A DNA stretch of 47,161 nucleotides from Clostridia bacterium (GCA_900754285.1 CAAECB010000058.1:1-47161); one strand, 5' to 3'; positions 22,722-31,574 are shown, counted from the stretch's first letter. Numbers and translations: made by a program. Notes: generated by a model from the letters alone, not told the origin.

Positions 22722-23002
22722 TATCTTTCGCTCCTTTCTGTGTTTTTGTGTTTTGTATTATTTTCTTCAGAAAGAACTTCTGTAATTTTATCCTTATTAT
22801 TTTCTAGCCATGCTTCTAATGAATCATATCCAGACTTCATATAATTTTGATATTCTTCAGAATCTATAAACTTATCAATTAAATTTTTACATTTATTAAA
22901 AACTACATCGCATTCTGGAGATGTACTATTTTTAAATGCTTCGTTCATAAAGTCATAACCTAAACAAAAAACATAATAATAAAAATAATCTTTATCTTCC
23001 AT
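22721..23002 (-). CDS. Small hypothetical protein of the conjugation operon
   Basis: A 93-residue acidic, helical protein rich in Tyr/Phe near the N-terminus (DYFYYYVFCLGYDFMNEAF). No motif or membrane span is evident. It overlaps the PrgI start by one base and begins one base after the preceding gene, so it is translated within the operon. No function can be assigned. Confidence 0.65.
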   Translation of the reverse strand: MEDKDYFYYYVFCLGYDFMNEAFKNSTSPECDVVFNKCKNLIDKFIDSEEYQNYMKSGYDSLEAWLENNKDKITEVLSEENNTKHKNTERSER

Positions 23003-23908
23003 CTACCTTACCTCCTTATCTAAAGGTTTATAGTATTTCATAACATCTGAAAGATTTCCTAAATGAGTTTCTTCTTCAATTTTTTCTTTACTTATGTTGT
23101 TATCCTTGCAATATTTTAAATACTGTTGCATACCTTTTTGATTTTGAATTTCATTAGGTGTTACATCTTCTATATAGCTCCAAATGCCATGATGTGTTTT
23201 CATACTTACATAAGCTAATTTGTTTTCTTCTAATTTGCCGAATATATCTTCATCTGCATTAAATTGCCATTCTGCTGAAGGTGTAATTTCTTTAGTAAAA
23301 GGATTAACTAAAACTACTTCATCATAATCAGTTGCTACTGCATAAGAATCTGTAATTTCATTTTTGTTTTCAAATATACAATCAACTTCCTTTATTCTAT
23401 GTTCATGATGATCTCTCAAAATTTCTTTTGTTATTTCTAATACAGCTTTTGTATCGAACTCAATATCTTTTGTTAATCCTCTTGAAATTGCCCATTTTAG
23501 ACAATAAGAATGTATTTCTTCTTTTGATAATTGTTCCTCTTTAGGCTGTTTTTCATTTAAGTAATTTAGATTATCTTCTAAATCAGTAGCAGACTTAATT
23601 TCTTCATCTTTATAATGCTGAAATTCTCTTCCTACAATTTTCCATTTATTGATTATATAGACTCCGTTGTCATAGTTATCTCTGTCTAATTGATTGTATC
23701 TGTCTATTCCTATTGAAGTAGAACCTCCAAAGAAATTGCCTATTACTTGACACATTCTAGCCCATCCATAACAATCTGTTTCTGGTGGTCGATAATTCTT
23801 CATATCACAATAAGCTAGAAATGTTTCTACGCTTTCTCTTCCTCCATTCCAATGAACATAGATTCCTATTTGTTTATCTTCAGTTGTAATAACTGCTCTG
23901 TTTCCCAT
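23003..23908 (-). CDS. Conserved ICE protein of unknown function (MGNRAVI type)
   Basis: A 301-residue soluble protein beginning MGNRAVITTEDKQIGIYVHW, then NGGRESVETFLAYC, a start I recognise from many Firmicutes conjugative elements, where the function is unknown. It has mixed alpha/beta composition and no membrane segment. The middle part includes an aromatic-rich region (GWARMCQVIGNFFGG). The start is supported by AAAGGAGC. The sequence just upstream (23914-23949) is part of a repeat shared with 31916-31952. Confidence 0.7.
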   Translation of the reverse strand: MGNRAVITTEDKQIGIYVHWNGGRESVETFLAYCDMKNYRPPETDCYGWARMCQVIGNFFGGSTSIGIDRYNQLDRDNYDNGVYIINKWKIVGREFQHYKDEEIKSATDLEDNLNYLNEKQPKEEQLSKEEIHSYCLKWAISRGLTKDIEFDTKAVLEITKEILRDHHEHRIKEVDCIFENKNEITDSYAVATDYDEVVLVNPFTKEITPSAEWQFNADEDIFGKLEENKLAYVSMKTHHGIWSYIEDVTPNEIQNQKGMQQYLKYCKDNNISKEKIEEETHLGNLSDVMKYYKPLDKEVR

Positions 23909-23913
23909 AAATT

Positions 23914-23949
23914 GCTCCTTTCCTGCTATCTAGCATCTCTATTTTTCTT
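23914..23949. repeat. Gene-boundary repeat copy 1
   Basis: About 36 bp (GCTCCTTTCC, then TGCTATCTAGCATCTCTA) nearly identical to 31916-31952, with one substitution and one indel. It covers the last codons of one gene (ending NRDAR), its stop codon and the next gene's Shine-Dalgarno. Confidence 0.75.
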
Positions 23950-24207
23950 AAAATTTTTTATTTTATCTTTTAAATCAAATTGTGGATATGATATATATGT
24001 TCTTGAATAATAATTTTTGAAATAATCCTTATTCTTATCTGAATACATATACATCCAGTCATCTGGATTCTTCATTCCTCGTTTTATAGCGTTTTCAAAT
24101 GCATCATCTGGATTTTCTCTCATCTTAATGCCTTCAAATATACTTCCTTTAGGGTGTACTAAATATTTAATTCCATTTTCTTCTATATGAATAAAATCTG
24201 AACTCAT
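23926..24207 (-). CDS. Small hypothetical protein with NRDAR tail
   Basis: A 93-residue protein, Met/Tyr/Asp-rich, with a motif-like NPDDAFENAIKRGMKNPDDW region that repeats NPDD twice. This gives the look of a short helical repeat protein found in conjugative elements. It ends KKNRDAR, the same tail as the JAMM protein at 31928-32890. AAAGGAG precedes the start. It lies between the virB6 gene and the MGNRAVI-type gene. Function unknown. Confidence 0.65.
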   Translation of the reverse strand: MSSDFIHIEENGIKYLVHPKGSIFEGIKMRENPDDAFENAIKRGMKNPDDWMYMYSDKNKDYFKNYYSRTYISYPQFDLKDKIKNFKKNRDAR

Positions 24208-24221
24208 ATAATACTCCTTTC

Positions 24222-25052
24222 TTATATTCCCATCATTTCTTTTACAACTCGATCTGACATTCTAATAGTTCCTACCAGAACTAACATATTGAATATAATT
24301 TCTCCTATGTATTTCCAAACCATCGTTGTAGCTGAATCTCCTGCATTTACAGCAGGCTGACTCGTTGCAAATAAAGAGAATATAACACAAGCTAATACTA
24401 TAATTGCTCCTTCTAAACAAACTCCCATATAGCTTTTTAAAAAGCTTCTTCCTATTTGTTCAGTAGGTTGTCCTGCAAAGCTCGAAAGTGGTATAGGAGC
24501 TATTGCGGTGTATAAATATAATTTAAAAAACCTTCCATAAACAGTTAATATCATTATGAATGACAATACTGTTATGAAAAGTCCTCCTATAATTGTTACT
24601 GCTCCAAGTGGAATTTTGTCGAAAAATCCTACCTTGCCTATTGCATCAATTATTTCTTGTGGTAGAGTCATTGTATTTGCTCCGCCTATACCTGCGGAAC
24701 TCATAATAGTAGAAACAACTCCTTGCACTATTTTAAATATTGCAAGCATTAGTTCCATTCCATAAGTTACAATACCTTTTGCTATTACAAATCTTATGAA
24801 TAGTTTTAATGCTTGTTCTGGTCTTTTTATTTCTGCAAAATTTCCCATTGTTCTCATAACTCCTACTACAAAGAAGAGAACTAACAAAGCAAGTCCTATG
24901 GCTTGCATAGCTCCGTTAATTCCTACAATAGCGTTCCATATTCCGCCACCTTTAAATTCTTGCGGAGATTGAGAAACTAAACTCCATATTTCTTGCATTT
25001 TACTATTCCAAGTATCAAGTGAATTTTGCAAATTTCCTTGAATCCAATCCAA
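24222..25052 (-). CDS. virB6: VirB6-like polytopic channel protein
   Basis: A 276-residue membrane protein with about six hydrophobic segments (for example residues 50-68, 90-110, 150-172, 175-195, 210-232, 248-262). Motifs are typical of the TrbL/VirB6 group in Tn1549-type elements (GVMRTMGNFAEIKRPEQ, APIPLSSFAGQPTEQIGRSF). VirB6 proteins form the inner membrane pore of the type IV channel. It stands between the MT-A70 methylase gene and small operon genes, in the same transcript as VirB4 and VirD4. Confidence 0.88.
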   Translation of the reverse strand: MDWIQGNLQNSLDTWNSKMQEIWSLVSQSPQEFKGGGIWNAIVGINGAMQAIGLALLVLFFVVGVMRTMGNFAEIKRPEQALKLFIRFVIAKGIVTYGMELMLAIFKIVQGVVSTIMSSAGIGGANTMTLPQEIIDAIGKVGFFDKIPLGAVTIIGGLFITVLSFIMILTVYGRFFKLYLYTAIAPIPLSSFAGQPTEQIGRSFLKSYMGVCLEGAIIVLACVIFSLFATSQPAVNAGDSATTMVWKYIGEIIFNMLVLVGTIRMSDRVVKEMMGI

Positions 25053-25054
25053 GC

Positions 25055-25624
25055 TTAAGCACCTCCATTTCTATATGCTTCCATATCAATGTCGCTATTT
25101 ATTTCATTGCCCCAAGCTTTCCAACCATCAAATTTTTTTCTTGCAAATAATTCAATTCGTGGAATATCTCCAAAAAGTTCAACAATCTTATCTCTAATTT
25201 CGTCTGGCTTTCTGCTGTGTTCTCTTCGCTCTGAAATAATAACGCTCGAAACTTTATTACTAACTGGCTTCATCTGTCCTTTTACTCCTAATAAACAAAC
25301 TTCACAATTAGATTTAGTATAATAACCAACCCCAAAACAAGGTTTTTTATCATTCTTATTTGTTTTGATCCAACTAAAGCCTAAAGTCTTATAACTAAAA
25401 CCCCATTCTTTAAACATCTTTATTTGTTCATCTAACAAAGGGAATGTTACCCATAGGAATAAAGCACAATTTTTATCAGCTAATTCATTTATAGGAAGAT
25501 TCTTTATTTCTTCCATAGTCATTAAATTATAATGAGCTGCAGCTCCGCCTCCAAACTTACTATGTATATTTCTACTTCTGTATTTCCAAGGCGGATCAGC
25601 ATAAATAATATTGAATTTTTCCAT
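25055..25624 (-). CDS. MT-A70-family DNA adenine methyltransferase
   Basis: A 189-residue methyltransferase with the catalytic DPPW at residues 10-13 (IIYADPPWKYRSR) and later MT-A70 features (NCALFLWVT, then GVKGQMKPVS and SRKPDEIRDKIVELFGD). The family methylates adenine-N6 in DNA or RNA, using S-adenosylmethionine. Its place inside the transfer operon, between the pilin-like gene and virB6, suggests modification of element DNA to protect it from restriction in a new host or in the donor. No restriction partner is next to it. A stable hairpin (25633-25656) separates it from the pilin gene. Confidence 0.88.
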   Translation of the reverse strand: MEKFNIIYADPPWKYRSRNIHSKFGGGAAAHYNLMTMEEIKNLPINELADKNCALFLWVTFPLLDEQIKMFKEWGFSYKTLGFSWIKTNKNDKKPCFGVGYYTKSNCEVCLLGVKGQMKPVSNKVSSVIISERREHSRKPDEIRDKIVELFGDIPRIELFARKKFDGWKAWGNEINSDIDMEAYRNGGA

Positions 25625-25632
25625 AATATTTT

Positions 25633-25656
25633 AAAGGCGAGTTTTAGCTCGCCTTT
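25633..25656. terminator. G+C-rich stem-loop between the pilin-like and methylase genes
   Basis: A perfect 9-bp stem AAAGGCGAG / CTCGCCTTT with a 6-nt loop. On the minus strand it is followed by AAAATATT, not a T run, so it is more likely an mRNA 3'-end stabiliser or partial attenuator after the pilin-like gene than a full terminator. Confidence 0.6.
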
Positions 25657-25659
25657 CTT

Positions 25660-26001
25660 CTACCCTCCTGTTATTAGTGATAATATTTCTTTAGCAAATG
25701 TAATAACGATTCCTCCTGCAAGTGTCATTATTCCATTAGCTCTTTGTGTTGGATCGTGAGATTTTAAACTCATACCTACTTGAACTATTCCAAATCCTAG
25801 AATAATCATACCAACAGCTCTAATTAAACCGAATACAAAATTCGACAAATTATTTACAACTGCGATAGGATCGTCAGCTGCAAATACATTACTTGCTTGT
25901 AAAACAAATAGCAATACTACATAGAATACTATGAATGCTATTTTCCAACCTGGATTTTTTACTTTAAATTTATTTTTTATATTTTCTTTCTTCATCTTCA
26001 A
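25660..26001 (-). CDS. Maff2-family VirB2-like pilin/channel subunit
   Basis: A 113-residue protein with a basic N-terminus, a signal-type hydrophobic segment (about 20-40, ending VFAADDP with a likely cleavage after VFA), and a second hydrophobic region (about 55-75) followed by the conserved VGMSLKSHDPTQRANGIMTL and a third hydrophobic stretch. This is the Maff2 family, widespread in Tn1549-like elements, with VirB2-like size and topology. It overlaps the end of virD4 by 32 bp. The internal start MKKEN (Met3) is equally possible. Confidence 0.85.
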   Translation of the reverse strand: MKMKKENIKNKFKVKNPGWKIAFIVFYVVLLFVLQASNVFAADDPIAVVNNLSNFVFGLIRAVGMIILGFGIVQVGMSLKSHDPTQRANGIMTLAGGIVITFAKEILSLITGG

Positions 26002-27832
26002 TTATCTCCTTTACAAATTTTTCTACTTCTTCTTCAGATAACAATTCGTAATCTGATTTCATCTCGTGTACTTGTTTAGAATTCTTAATATTTTCAATAT
26101 CACTATAATTAAATGAAACGCTTGCAATAGCGTTTTCAGTTATTCCATGCTCATAAGGTTTAGCTCTTCCATTAGCTGTAAGTTCAATATTAGGGTGTTG
26201 TAACATGTTGTATTTAAAATCCATAACTGGTCTTTCCCCACGAATAAAAAGTAAGGCGTACTTGTTATCAAGCATCCTTACTTCATCTGGAGTCATAAGC
26301 TCTCTACCTGTATTTTGAATATTTGTTGTATAGTTGCCATGTTGTCCATAACTTCTGCTATAAGTATCCATATCTATTGTTTCTTTTCCTAGAAGCTCAC
26401 TACAATATTTATGCGTTGATTGTTCGTTTCCTCCTAAATATAAAAATGTATCGCAGTTTCCTACTATTGATTCCCATTGCTTTTCAAATAAGGCTTTAAG
26501 CTGCGCCAGATTTTGTAGAATAATTGAAACAGAAACATTTCTAGATCTCATAACAGATAAAATTTTATCAAAATCATCTGGTAGAGAAACATTTGCGAAT
26601 TCATCCATAACAAAATGAACATGAATCGGAAGACTACCGCCATATTTATAATCAGCGGTATAAAATAATTGTTGAAATAATTGAGTATATAAAATGCTAA
26701 CTAAAAAATTAAATGAAGTGTCGTTATCTGGAATAATTGCAAATAATGCGGTTTTCTTCTCTCCTAAAGTTGAAAGTTCCATTTCATCTGTGCAAGTTAT
26801 TCCTGCAAGACTCTCTAAATTAAACTTTTCTAAACGAGATTGAAGAGTTACTTGTATTGATTTTAAAGTTTTAGCAGATCCACTATGATAACTTCTGTAA
26901 TATTTTAATGCTATATGATTTGGCTCTTCATCCTCTAATCTATTAAATAAAGTGTCTAAAGGACTTTCTTCAGTATCATCTTCGCCACTTACCTCTCCTT
27001 CTCGTAGCATTTCCATAACCATACTAAAATTTTGTTCTTCAGGAGGAGCTTTATATACTAAATAAAAAATAAGAGCTAATAAAAGCATACTAGCAGCTGT
27101 ATCCCAGAAAGGATCATTTGTTTGCGAACCCTTTGGAGTAGTTGACTTGAATAAATTTGTTACCAACCTTTGAACATCATTATCATTTTTTAAATATACG
27201 AATGGATTATAACAATGCGATTTATCCATATTTATTAAGTCTAAAACCTTAACTTCATATCCCTTAAGTTTAAGTAAATAACCTGTATCACGCAAAATCT
27301 CGCCTTTAGGATCTAAAATAACATAAGACGAATTTGCTTGCATAACATTTGGCTTGCAATATGAAAAAGTTTTACCTGCTCCAGATCCACCAACGACTAA
27401 AACATTTACATTTCTTTTATGTTTTCGACCATTAAGACCTAATTCGACATTTTTTGTCAAAGTCTTATTCATGTTTTCTGGAAACTGTTTATACTTTTTA
27501 TTTAAAGTTCTTGCTTCTCCCCATCTTGCTGATCCATGTTCTTCTTTTCTTCTATAATTTCTTTTGGATGATTCGTAGAATATTATTACAAAAATATAAA
27601 TGAGTAAAAAAATAAGAATAGTTTTTATGCTATTCTCTGACCATAAAATATTAAATGGATTATTAAATACATTTCCGAAATTATTAAAAATACTAACTAA
27701 TCCGCCTTCAGTTATTGGCCCAATTAGTAAAGCTAACCATATTATTGGAATAACTCCAATAAAGTATAATAAATAATTATACTTTTTATCTTGTGTGTTC
27801 AACGCTACTCTTTTGCATTTTGCCCTTATCAA
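25970..27832 (-). CDS. virD4: Type IV coupling protein VirD4/TraG
   Basis: The coupling ATPase that brings the relaxase-DNA complex to the channel, 620 residues. Two N-terminal membrane segments (about 20-40 and 70-88), Walker A GGSGAGKT (148-155) followed by YVILDPKGEI, and Walker B HFVMDEFANV near residue 400, with SVSIILQNLAQL after it. The TTG at 27832 has no ribosome site; another TTG at 27802 (LNTQDKK) has a weak AAGAG, so the true start is uncertain. It overlaps the upstream 58-residue gene in either case and follows PcfB and the relaxase in one transcript. Confidence 0.93.
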   Translation of the reverse strand: MIRAKCKRVALNTQDKKYNYLLYFIGVIPIIWLALLIGPITEGGLVSIFNNFGNVFNNPFNILWSENSIKTILIFLLIYIFVIIFYESSKRNYRRKEEHGSARWGEARTLNKKYKQFPENMNKTLTKNVELGLNGRKHKRNVNVLVVGGSGAGKTFSYCKPNVMQANSSYVILDPKGEILRDTGYLLKLKGYEVKVLDLINMDKSHCYNPFVYLKNDNDVQRLVTNLFKSTTPKGSQTNDPFWDTAASMLLLALIFYLVYKAPPEEQNFSMVMEMLREGEVSGEDDTEESPLDTLFNRLEDEEPNHIALKYYRSYHSGSAKTLKSIQVTLQSRLEKFNLESLAGITCTDEMELSTLGEKKTALFAIIPDNDTSFNFLVSILYTQLFQQLFYTADYKYGGSLPIHVHFVMDEFANVSLPDDFDKILSVMRSRNVSVSIILQNLAQLKALFEKQWESIVGNCDTFLYLGGNEQSTHKYCSELLGKETIDMDTYSRSYGQHGNYTTNIQNTGRELMTPDEVRMLDNKYALLFIRGERPVMDFKYNMLQHPNIELTANGRAKPYEHGITENAIASVSFNYSDIENIKNSKQVHEMKSDYELLSEEEVEKFVKEIIEDEERKYKK

Positions 27833-27962
27833 TTATATATAGTAATAATTCGTTAATATCTGTTGTATCAATATTTTTTTCTATACATTTTGTTCTTAAA
27901 TCGTTAAGGGCATTTATAATCAAGTGATATTGATCTTCTGTTACAATTAAAACTCTTTTCAT
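27786..27962 (-). CDS. Small conjugation-operon protein (58 residues)
   Basis: A short gene overlapping the virD4 start, with an excellent AGGAGG five bases before the ATG and an open frame of 58 residues beginning MKRVLIVTEDQYHLIINAL. It is helical with an acidic middle (NIDTTDINELLLYIID). Small proteins of this type occur before virD4 in related elements. Overlap suggests translational coupling to virD4, whose TTG start would benefit from it. Function unknown. Confidence 0.6.
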   Translation of the reverse strand: MKRVLIVTEDQYHLIINALNDLRTKCIEKNIDTTDINELLLYIIDKGKMQKSSVEHTR

Positions 27963-27971
27963 CGCTACCTC

Positions 27972-28694
27972 CTACTTTACTTTATCTTTTTTTGATTTAT
28001 TTTTAGTTTTAGTAACTGTTTTATCTTTTGATTTCAAGTCTTTCATTTCTTCTTTTATATCTTGAAGTTCTTTTCTAACTGATTTACGATTTTCGTTGTT
28101 TACTTCCTTTGATATTTTTGAGTAAGGCTCTGACGGACGACTTGTTTCCGTTTTCGCCATACTGAAATTTGAAGTGTCTATATCCTCTTTTTTAAGAGGC
28201 TTCTTAAAGCTTATATCTTGCTCTAACTCTTCTTTATTTTTTGTTTGAACTCCTATATTGTTTTCTTCTTTTTCTGCTATTTCTTCTTGAATTTCAGTTT
28301 CAATTTGAGCAGGATTTGAAGTTGTTAATTTAAATCTTTCAACTATACGATCTATTTTACTTGCATCTTCTTGTCTTACTAATATATCAACCATATCATC
28401 AAAATTTTTATTTTTGCGATTTACTAATGCACAATATAAAACTCCATAACTTTTAGCTTCTTTTGTAAATTTAGCTAAATCTTTCTTTTGCATTGTAAAA
28501 ATTTTTAAAGGTTTTCCAGATTTAAGTATTGAATTTAATCTAACTTTTCCTTTAGTTTGTTTATGATTCTTCATTTCATTAAGAAGAATTCCTAAAGCAT
28601 GTTCTGCGCCTTTACCTGTTATAGTAGCAGCGCATTTAATGGCTTCAAAATAATATTGTACCATTTCATTTGCAGCATCTCCTCCAGTATTCAT
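27972..28694 (-). CDS. pcfB: PcfB-family relaxosome accessory protein
   Basis: A 240-residue soluble protein. Residues 1-140 form the conserved PcfB/DUF3801 domain (GGDAANEMVQYYFEAIKCAA, LKIFTMQKKDLAKFTKEAK, YGVLYCALVNR). The C-terminal 100 residues are charged and low-complexity, ending in Lys-rich stretches. In pCF10 the PcfB-type protein bridges relaxase and coupling protein. It is encoded immediately after the relaxase gene (4-bp overlap) and before virD4, matching that role. Confidence 0.88.
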   Translation of the reverse strand: MNTGGDAANEMVQYYFEAIKCAATITGKGAEHALGILLNEMKNHKQTKGKVRLNSILKSGKPLKIFTMQKKDLAKFTKEAKSYGVLYCALVNRKNKNFDDMVDILVRQEDASKIDRIVERFKLTTSNPAQIETEIQEEIAEKEENNIGVQTKNKEELEQDISFKKPLKKEDIDTSNFSMAKTETSRPSEPYSKISKEVNNENRKSVRKELQDIKEEMKDLKSKDKTVTKTKNKSKKDKVK

Positions 28695-30049
28695 AAGCGT
28701 TTCTCCTTTCTTTTATTTTTCTTTAATTCTTGCTCTTCTTCTCGAGCTTTTTCTTCTTTCTTTAGTTCGTTTAAATTATCTTTCATCTTTGGTATTCTTG
28801 TTTTAATATCTTCGCACAGCAACACCTCTTTTCTTAATCTATTTATAATTTCAGTTTTTTCTGAAATTTGATTACATAGTTCTTGCCTTATATCTTCATT
28901 TTTCTTTGAAGCTCTTCTATCCCATAAAACTTCTCTTTCTCCTAAAGCTAATTTCAGTTCTTCATTCTTTTTCATATAATAAGATTCAAGATCTGAAGAT
29001 GTTTCTATTTTATTATTTGCTAATAATTTAGCTTCTTCAGAATATTTATCCATTTTTGCAATATCTGCTTTCATTTCTGGTGTTAGTTTTATATAAGGAT
29101 TTTTATTATTAAGTCTTAACAAATACATGTAATGAAAATATATAGCCATAAATCCTTTTACTTTGATTTTTCTTTTTGATAAAGTAAAATCATGTTTAAA
29201 AGGTTTATTATATTCTTCTATAAAAGGTATTCTTACATCTTGTTCTGATAAGATTCTTTTTTTTATATTTTCTATTGTATAATCTTCTCCGAATCTTCTT
29301 TCAATTCGTATATTTCTTTTATAGTTTTTGTGTCTTATACTTAATTTTTCGTATCTTTCTGTTACTTTGTAATCCATCTTGTTCATTATATTTATAAACT
29401 CTTTGTAAGAGAAAGCTTGTCTAATTGCAAAGTCTAAATCTCGTTTTGCTCTTGAAGCTTCTGTATTATAAATTCGTTCATAATTTTTATAAAAGTTGTC
29501 ATAGTTTATTCCCTTTTTAGTAGGTTTTTCTTCTATTGTTTTTAATCCATATTCTTTGCAGAGTTCATCAGATTCGTGTCGCATATAGCCATAACTACTT
29601 TTATTATCGTAAAATCTTTTCCCATCTTTAAATGAAACTGAATTGATTACAAAGTGATTATGTAGGTGTCCTGTGTTAAGATGTGTTGTTACTACAACTT
29701 GAAATCTATCTCCCCATAATTGATTTGCAAGTTTTACTCCAATTTCATGAGCTATTTCAGGAGTTAAATTTGTTTCTTCTTTAGTTTCTTCAAAAGATTG
29801 GTATGCATGAAATCCTTGTATTCCATCTGTTTTGTTATATTGTAATTTTACAAGATTCATTTCATCAGAAGCAATTCGTGCATCGCAATTTATTCCAGTA
29901 ACAAAAAATTGCTTTTCAGTTTTATCTCTGTTCATGGCATAATCTAATGTGTCATCTAAAGAATTTCTTTTTGTTTTTTTACCATTTTCAGAATAGTTTA
30001 TTACTTTTCCTAAATTATTAGTTATCTTCCAAATTTTCGTAACAGCCAT
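28691..30049 (-). CDS. MOBP-type relaxase (MobA/VirD2-like)
   Basis: The DNA-nicking transesterase of conjugation, 452 residues. The N-terminal relaxase domain carries the metal-binding histidine cluster HLNTGHLHNHF (His123, His128, His130, His132) and the family's VINYSENGKKTKRNSLDDTL start region, with Tyr19 or Tyr37 as candidate nucleophiles. The rest (about 200-452) is highly charged and coiled coil near the end (KEEKAREEEQELKKNKRKEK). It follows mobC by 13 bp, and a candidate oriT lies just upstream of mobC. Confidence 0.92.
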   Translation of the reverse strand: MAVTKIWKITNNLGKVINYSENGKKTKRNSLDDTLDYAMNRDKTEKQFFVTGINCDARIASDEMNLVKLQYNKTDGIQGFHAYQSFEETKEETNLTPEIAHEIGVKLANQLWGDRFQVVVTTHLNTGHLHNHFVINSVSFKDGKRFYDNKSSYGYMRHESDELCKEYGLKTIEEKPTKKGINYDNFYKNYERIYNTEASRAKRDLDFAIRQAFSYKEFINIMNKMDYKVTERYEKLSIRHKNYKRNIRIERRFGEDYTIENIKKRILSEQDVRIPFIEEYNKPFKHDFTLSKRKIKVKGFMAIYFHYMYLLRLNNKNPYIKLTPEMKADIAKMDKYSEEAKLLANNKIETSSDLESYYMKKNEELKLALGEREVLWDRRASKKNEDIRQELCNQISEKTEIINRLRKEVLLCEDIKTRIPKMKDNLNELKKEEKAREEEQELKKNKRKEKRL

Positions 30050-30062
30050 TTCTTAATACCTC

Positions 30063-30434
30063 CTATAAATATTCATCTTCCAATCTCTTTTTGAGATTCA
30101 ATAGATTTATTCTTAATCTTTTTAACTGTTTAATAAACTCTTTAGGATCTATATCTTCATATTCCCAATCTTCAATTTTAGTTATAGTATTTATTCTTTC
30201 TGCTATTTGATTAAGATTAGATCCCATTAAAGAAATTTCTTTCATATATTTGTAAAAATCATCTGGCGGTTTTTCTTTAATTCGTGTTCCTACTATGAGT
30301 TTTCTTAAATATTCAGATCTATTTGTTCCCATTAAAGAAATTGTATCTTCTAGCTTGAAATATTCCTCATCATTGAGGCGTACTTCGATTTTATGCTGTC
30401 TTATTCTTCCATGTGGTACATATTTCTTCTTCAT
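30063..30434 (-). CDS. mobC: MobC-like relaxosome DNA-binding protein
   Basis: A 123-residue protein with a ribbon-helix-helix type N-terminus (HKIEVRLNDEEYFKLEDTISLMGTN, cited in part: VRLNDEEYFKLEDTI) and a conserved SLMGSNLNQIAERINT segment characteristic of MobC proteins. A basic N-terminus fits DNA contact. MobC opens oriT for the relaxase. GGAGGG precedes the start. It is the first gene after the 130-bp gap holding the candidate oriT and directly precedes the relaxase gene. Confidence 0.88.
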   Translation of the reverse strand: MKKKYVPHGRIRQHKIEVRLNDEEYFKLEDTISLMGTNRSEYLRKLIVGTRIKEKPPDDFYKYMKEISLMGSNLNQIAERINTITKIEDWEYEDIDPKEFIKQLKRLRINLLNLKKRLEDEYL

Positions 30435-30444
30435 AGTTTTCCCT

Positions 30445-30540
30445 CCTTAAAATCGATTCTAGGGGTTTGGGGTGTCCCCATAATTTAGAATTTGATAGGG
30501 CGATTTCCGACCGACCAAATTCAGTGCTTGCTTAAAACTA
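30445..30540. other. Candidate origin of transfer (oriT)
   Basis: The gene-free gap upstream of mobC has nested inverted repeats: ATTCTA / TAGAAT around a GGGG-TGT-CCCC hairpin, and GAATTTG / CAAATTC (30488-30494, 30516-30522) around a G+C-rich segment (GGGCGATTTCCGACCGAC). The second repeat is followed at once by AGTGCTTGCTT, a likely nick region. Position beside mobC and the relaxase gene supports this; the nick site is not proven. Confidence 0.6.
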
Positions 30541-30565
30541 AAAAACAAATACAAAAATTGCGGTT

Positions 30566-31552
30566 TTATCTTGCATTTTCATCTTTATAAAATTGCTTAT
30601 AACTTTCAATTTCCTCCCTGTTTTTTAATCCTAATGTATAGCATAAATAATCGTTAATATCTTTACCAACTGGAGCAGGAATATCTCGTACTTTATACTT
30701 TTCTCCTAACAAAAAAAGAAATGCTTTTGTTGCATTCCTTCCTGCATTATCGTTATCAAAATGTAGAATAATTTCTTCGATATTTGAATTCTTTTTTAAG
30801 AAATTTTCTATTGTTATAGGTATCTTACTTTCAGATATTTCTTTTTGTGTTTGATAAACTCCAGATAAAGCTATCATATTATTTTCTTTCCAATTATAAC
30901 CTTTTTCTTTTAATAAAGTTGCATAAGATAATAAATCTATACTACTTTCAAAAAGGTGTATTGTGTTAATTTTTTTGTTTACTATTCTAAAAGAAAACTC
31001 TTTACTACTTCCTTTTGCATCTTTCATAAATCGTTCGTTATCTGTTGATCTTAAGCCTGCATATTTAATATTTTTATTATTATCATAACCTAGAAAAACA
31101 ACATTATTTGTTGATTCTTCTTGATAAATCAAATTGTTAATTATGCAATAATTTATTATACTTTCATCAATTCCTCTGTTCATTAAGTAATCAATTATTT
31201 GTTCATTTGTACTTGCTTTTTTAGGAAGTACAATTCTTTTTTCTTTTGATTTTGATTCTTGTTTTATATAACGAGGTGGACTTATATCAATTTTATTTAA
31301 GACTCTTTTTACTGCTTGAGGTAGTGTATAGCCTTCAACTTTTATTAAATAATCTATTGCACTTTTTCCACCAATATTTGCAGAAAATCTATGCCATAAT
31401 CCATTGCTAATCCTAATGCTATCATGTTTTTTTGTTGTATAAGTACCACTTGAAACCTTAACTAATTCGTAAGGTTCATAGTTTTGTAAATATGTTAATA
31501 AATCAATTTTTCTTGCTTCTTCTAACATTTCTTTTGTAACATATTCGCTCAT
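30566..31552 (-). CDS. TOPRIM/DUF3991 primase-like protein
   Basis: A 328-residue protein. The N-terminal part (1-95) resembles the zinc-finger-like/DUF3991 region of LtrC-type primases (SIRISNGLWHRFSANIGGKS, DYLIKVEGYTLPQAV), although the cysteines of a true zinc ribbon are not seen. The C-terminal TOPRIM domain has Glu202 (LFESSIDLLSYA) and Asp266-x-Asp268 (HFDNDNAGRN). Such proteins probably prime the complementary strand after transfer. It is in the operon between the oriT gap and the DUF3848-like gene and ends DENAR. Confidence 0.82.
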   Translation of the reverse strand: MSEYVTKEMLEEARKIDLLTYLQNYEPYELVKVSSGTYTTKKHDSIRISNGLWHRFSANIGGKSAIDYLIKVEGYTLPQAVKRVLNKIDISPPRYIKQESKSKEKRIVLPKKASTNEQIIDYLMNRGIDESIINYCIINNLIYQEESTNNVVFLGYDNNKNIKYAGLRSTDNERFMKDAKGSSKEFSFRIVNKKINTIHLFESSIDLLSYATLLKEKGYNWKENNMIALSGVYQTQKEISESKIPITIENFLKKNSNIEEIILHFDNDNAGRNATKAFLFLLGEKYKVRDIPAPVGKDINDYLCYTLGLKNREEIESYKQFYKDENAR

Positions 31553-31574
31553 TTTCCTGCTCCTTTCTTTAAAA

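Noticed and set aside
25633..25656. Full terminator separating the transfer operon into two
   Set aside because: On the coding strand it is followed by A residues, and genes on both sides belong to one machine, so a stabilising or partial role is more likely.
352..27440. TGTCGAA heptamers inside genes (for example near 353, 2943, 24617, 25845, 27428)
   Set aside because: About four copies are expected by chance in DNA of this length and composition; only those at promoters are treated as candidate 0A boxes.
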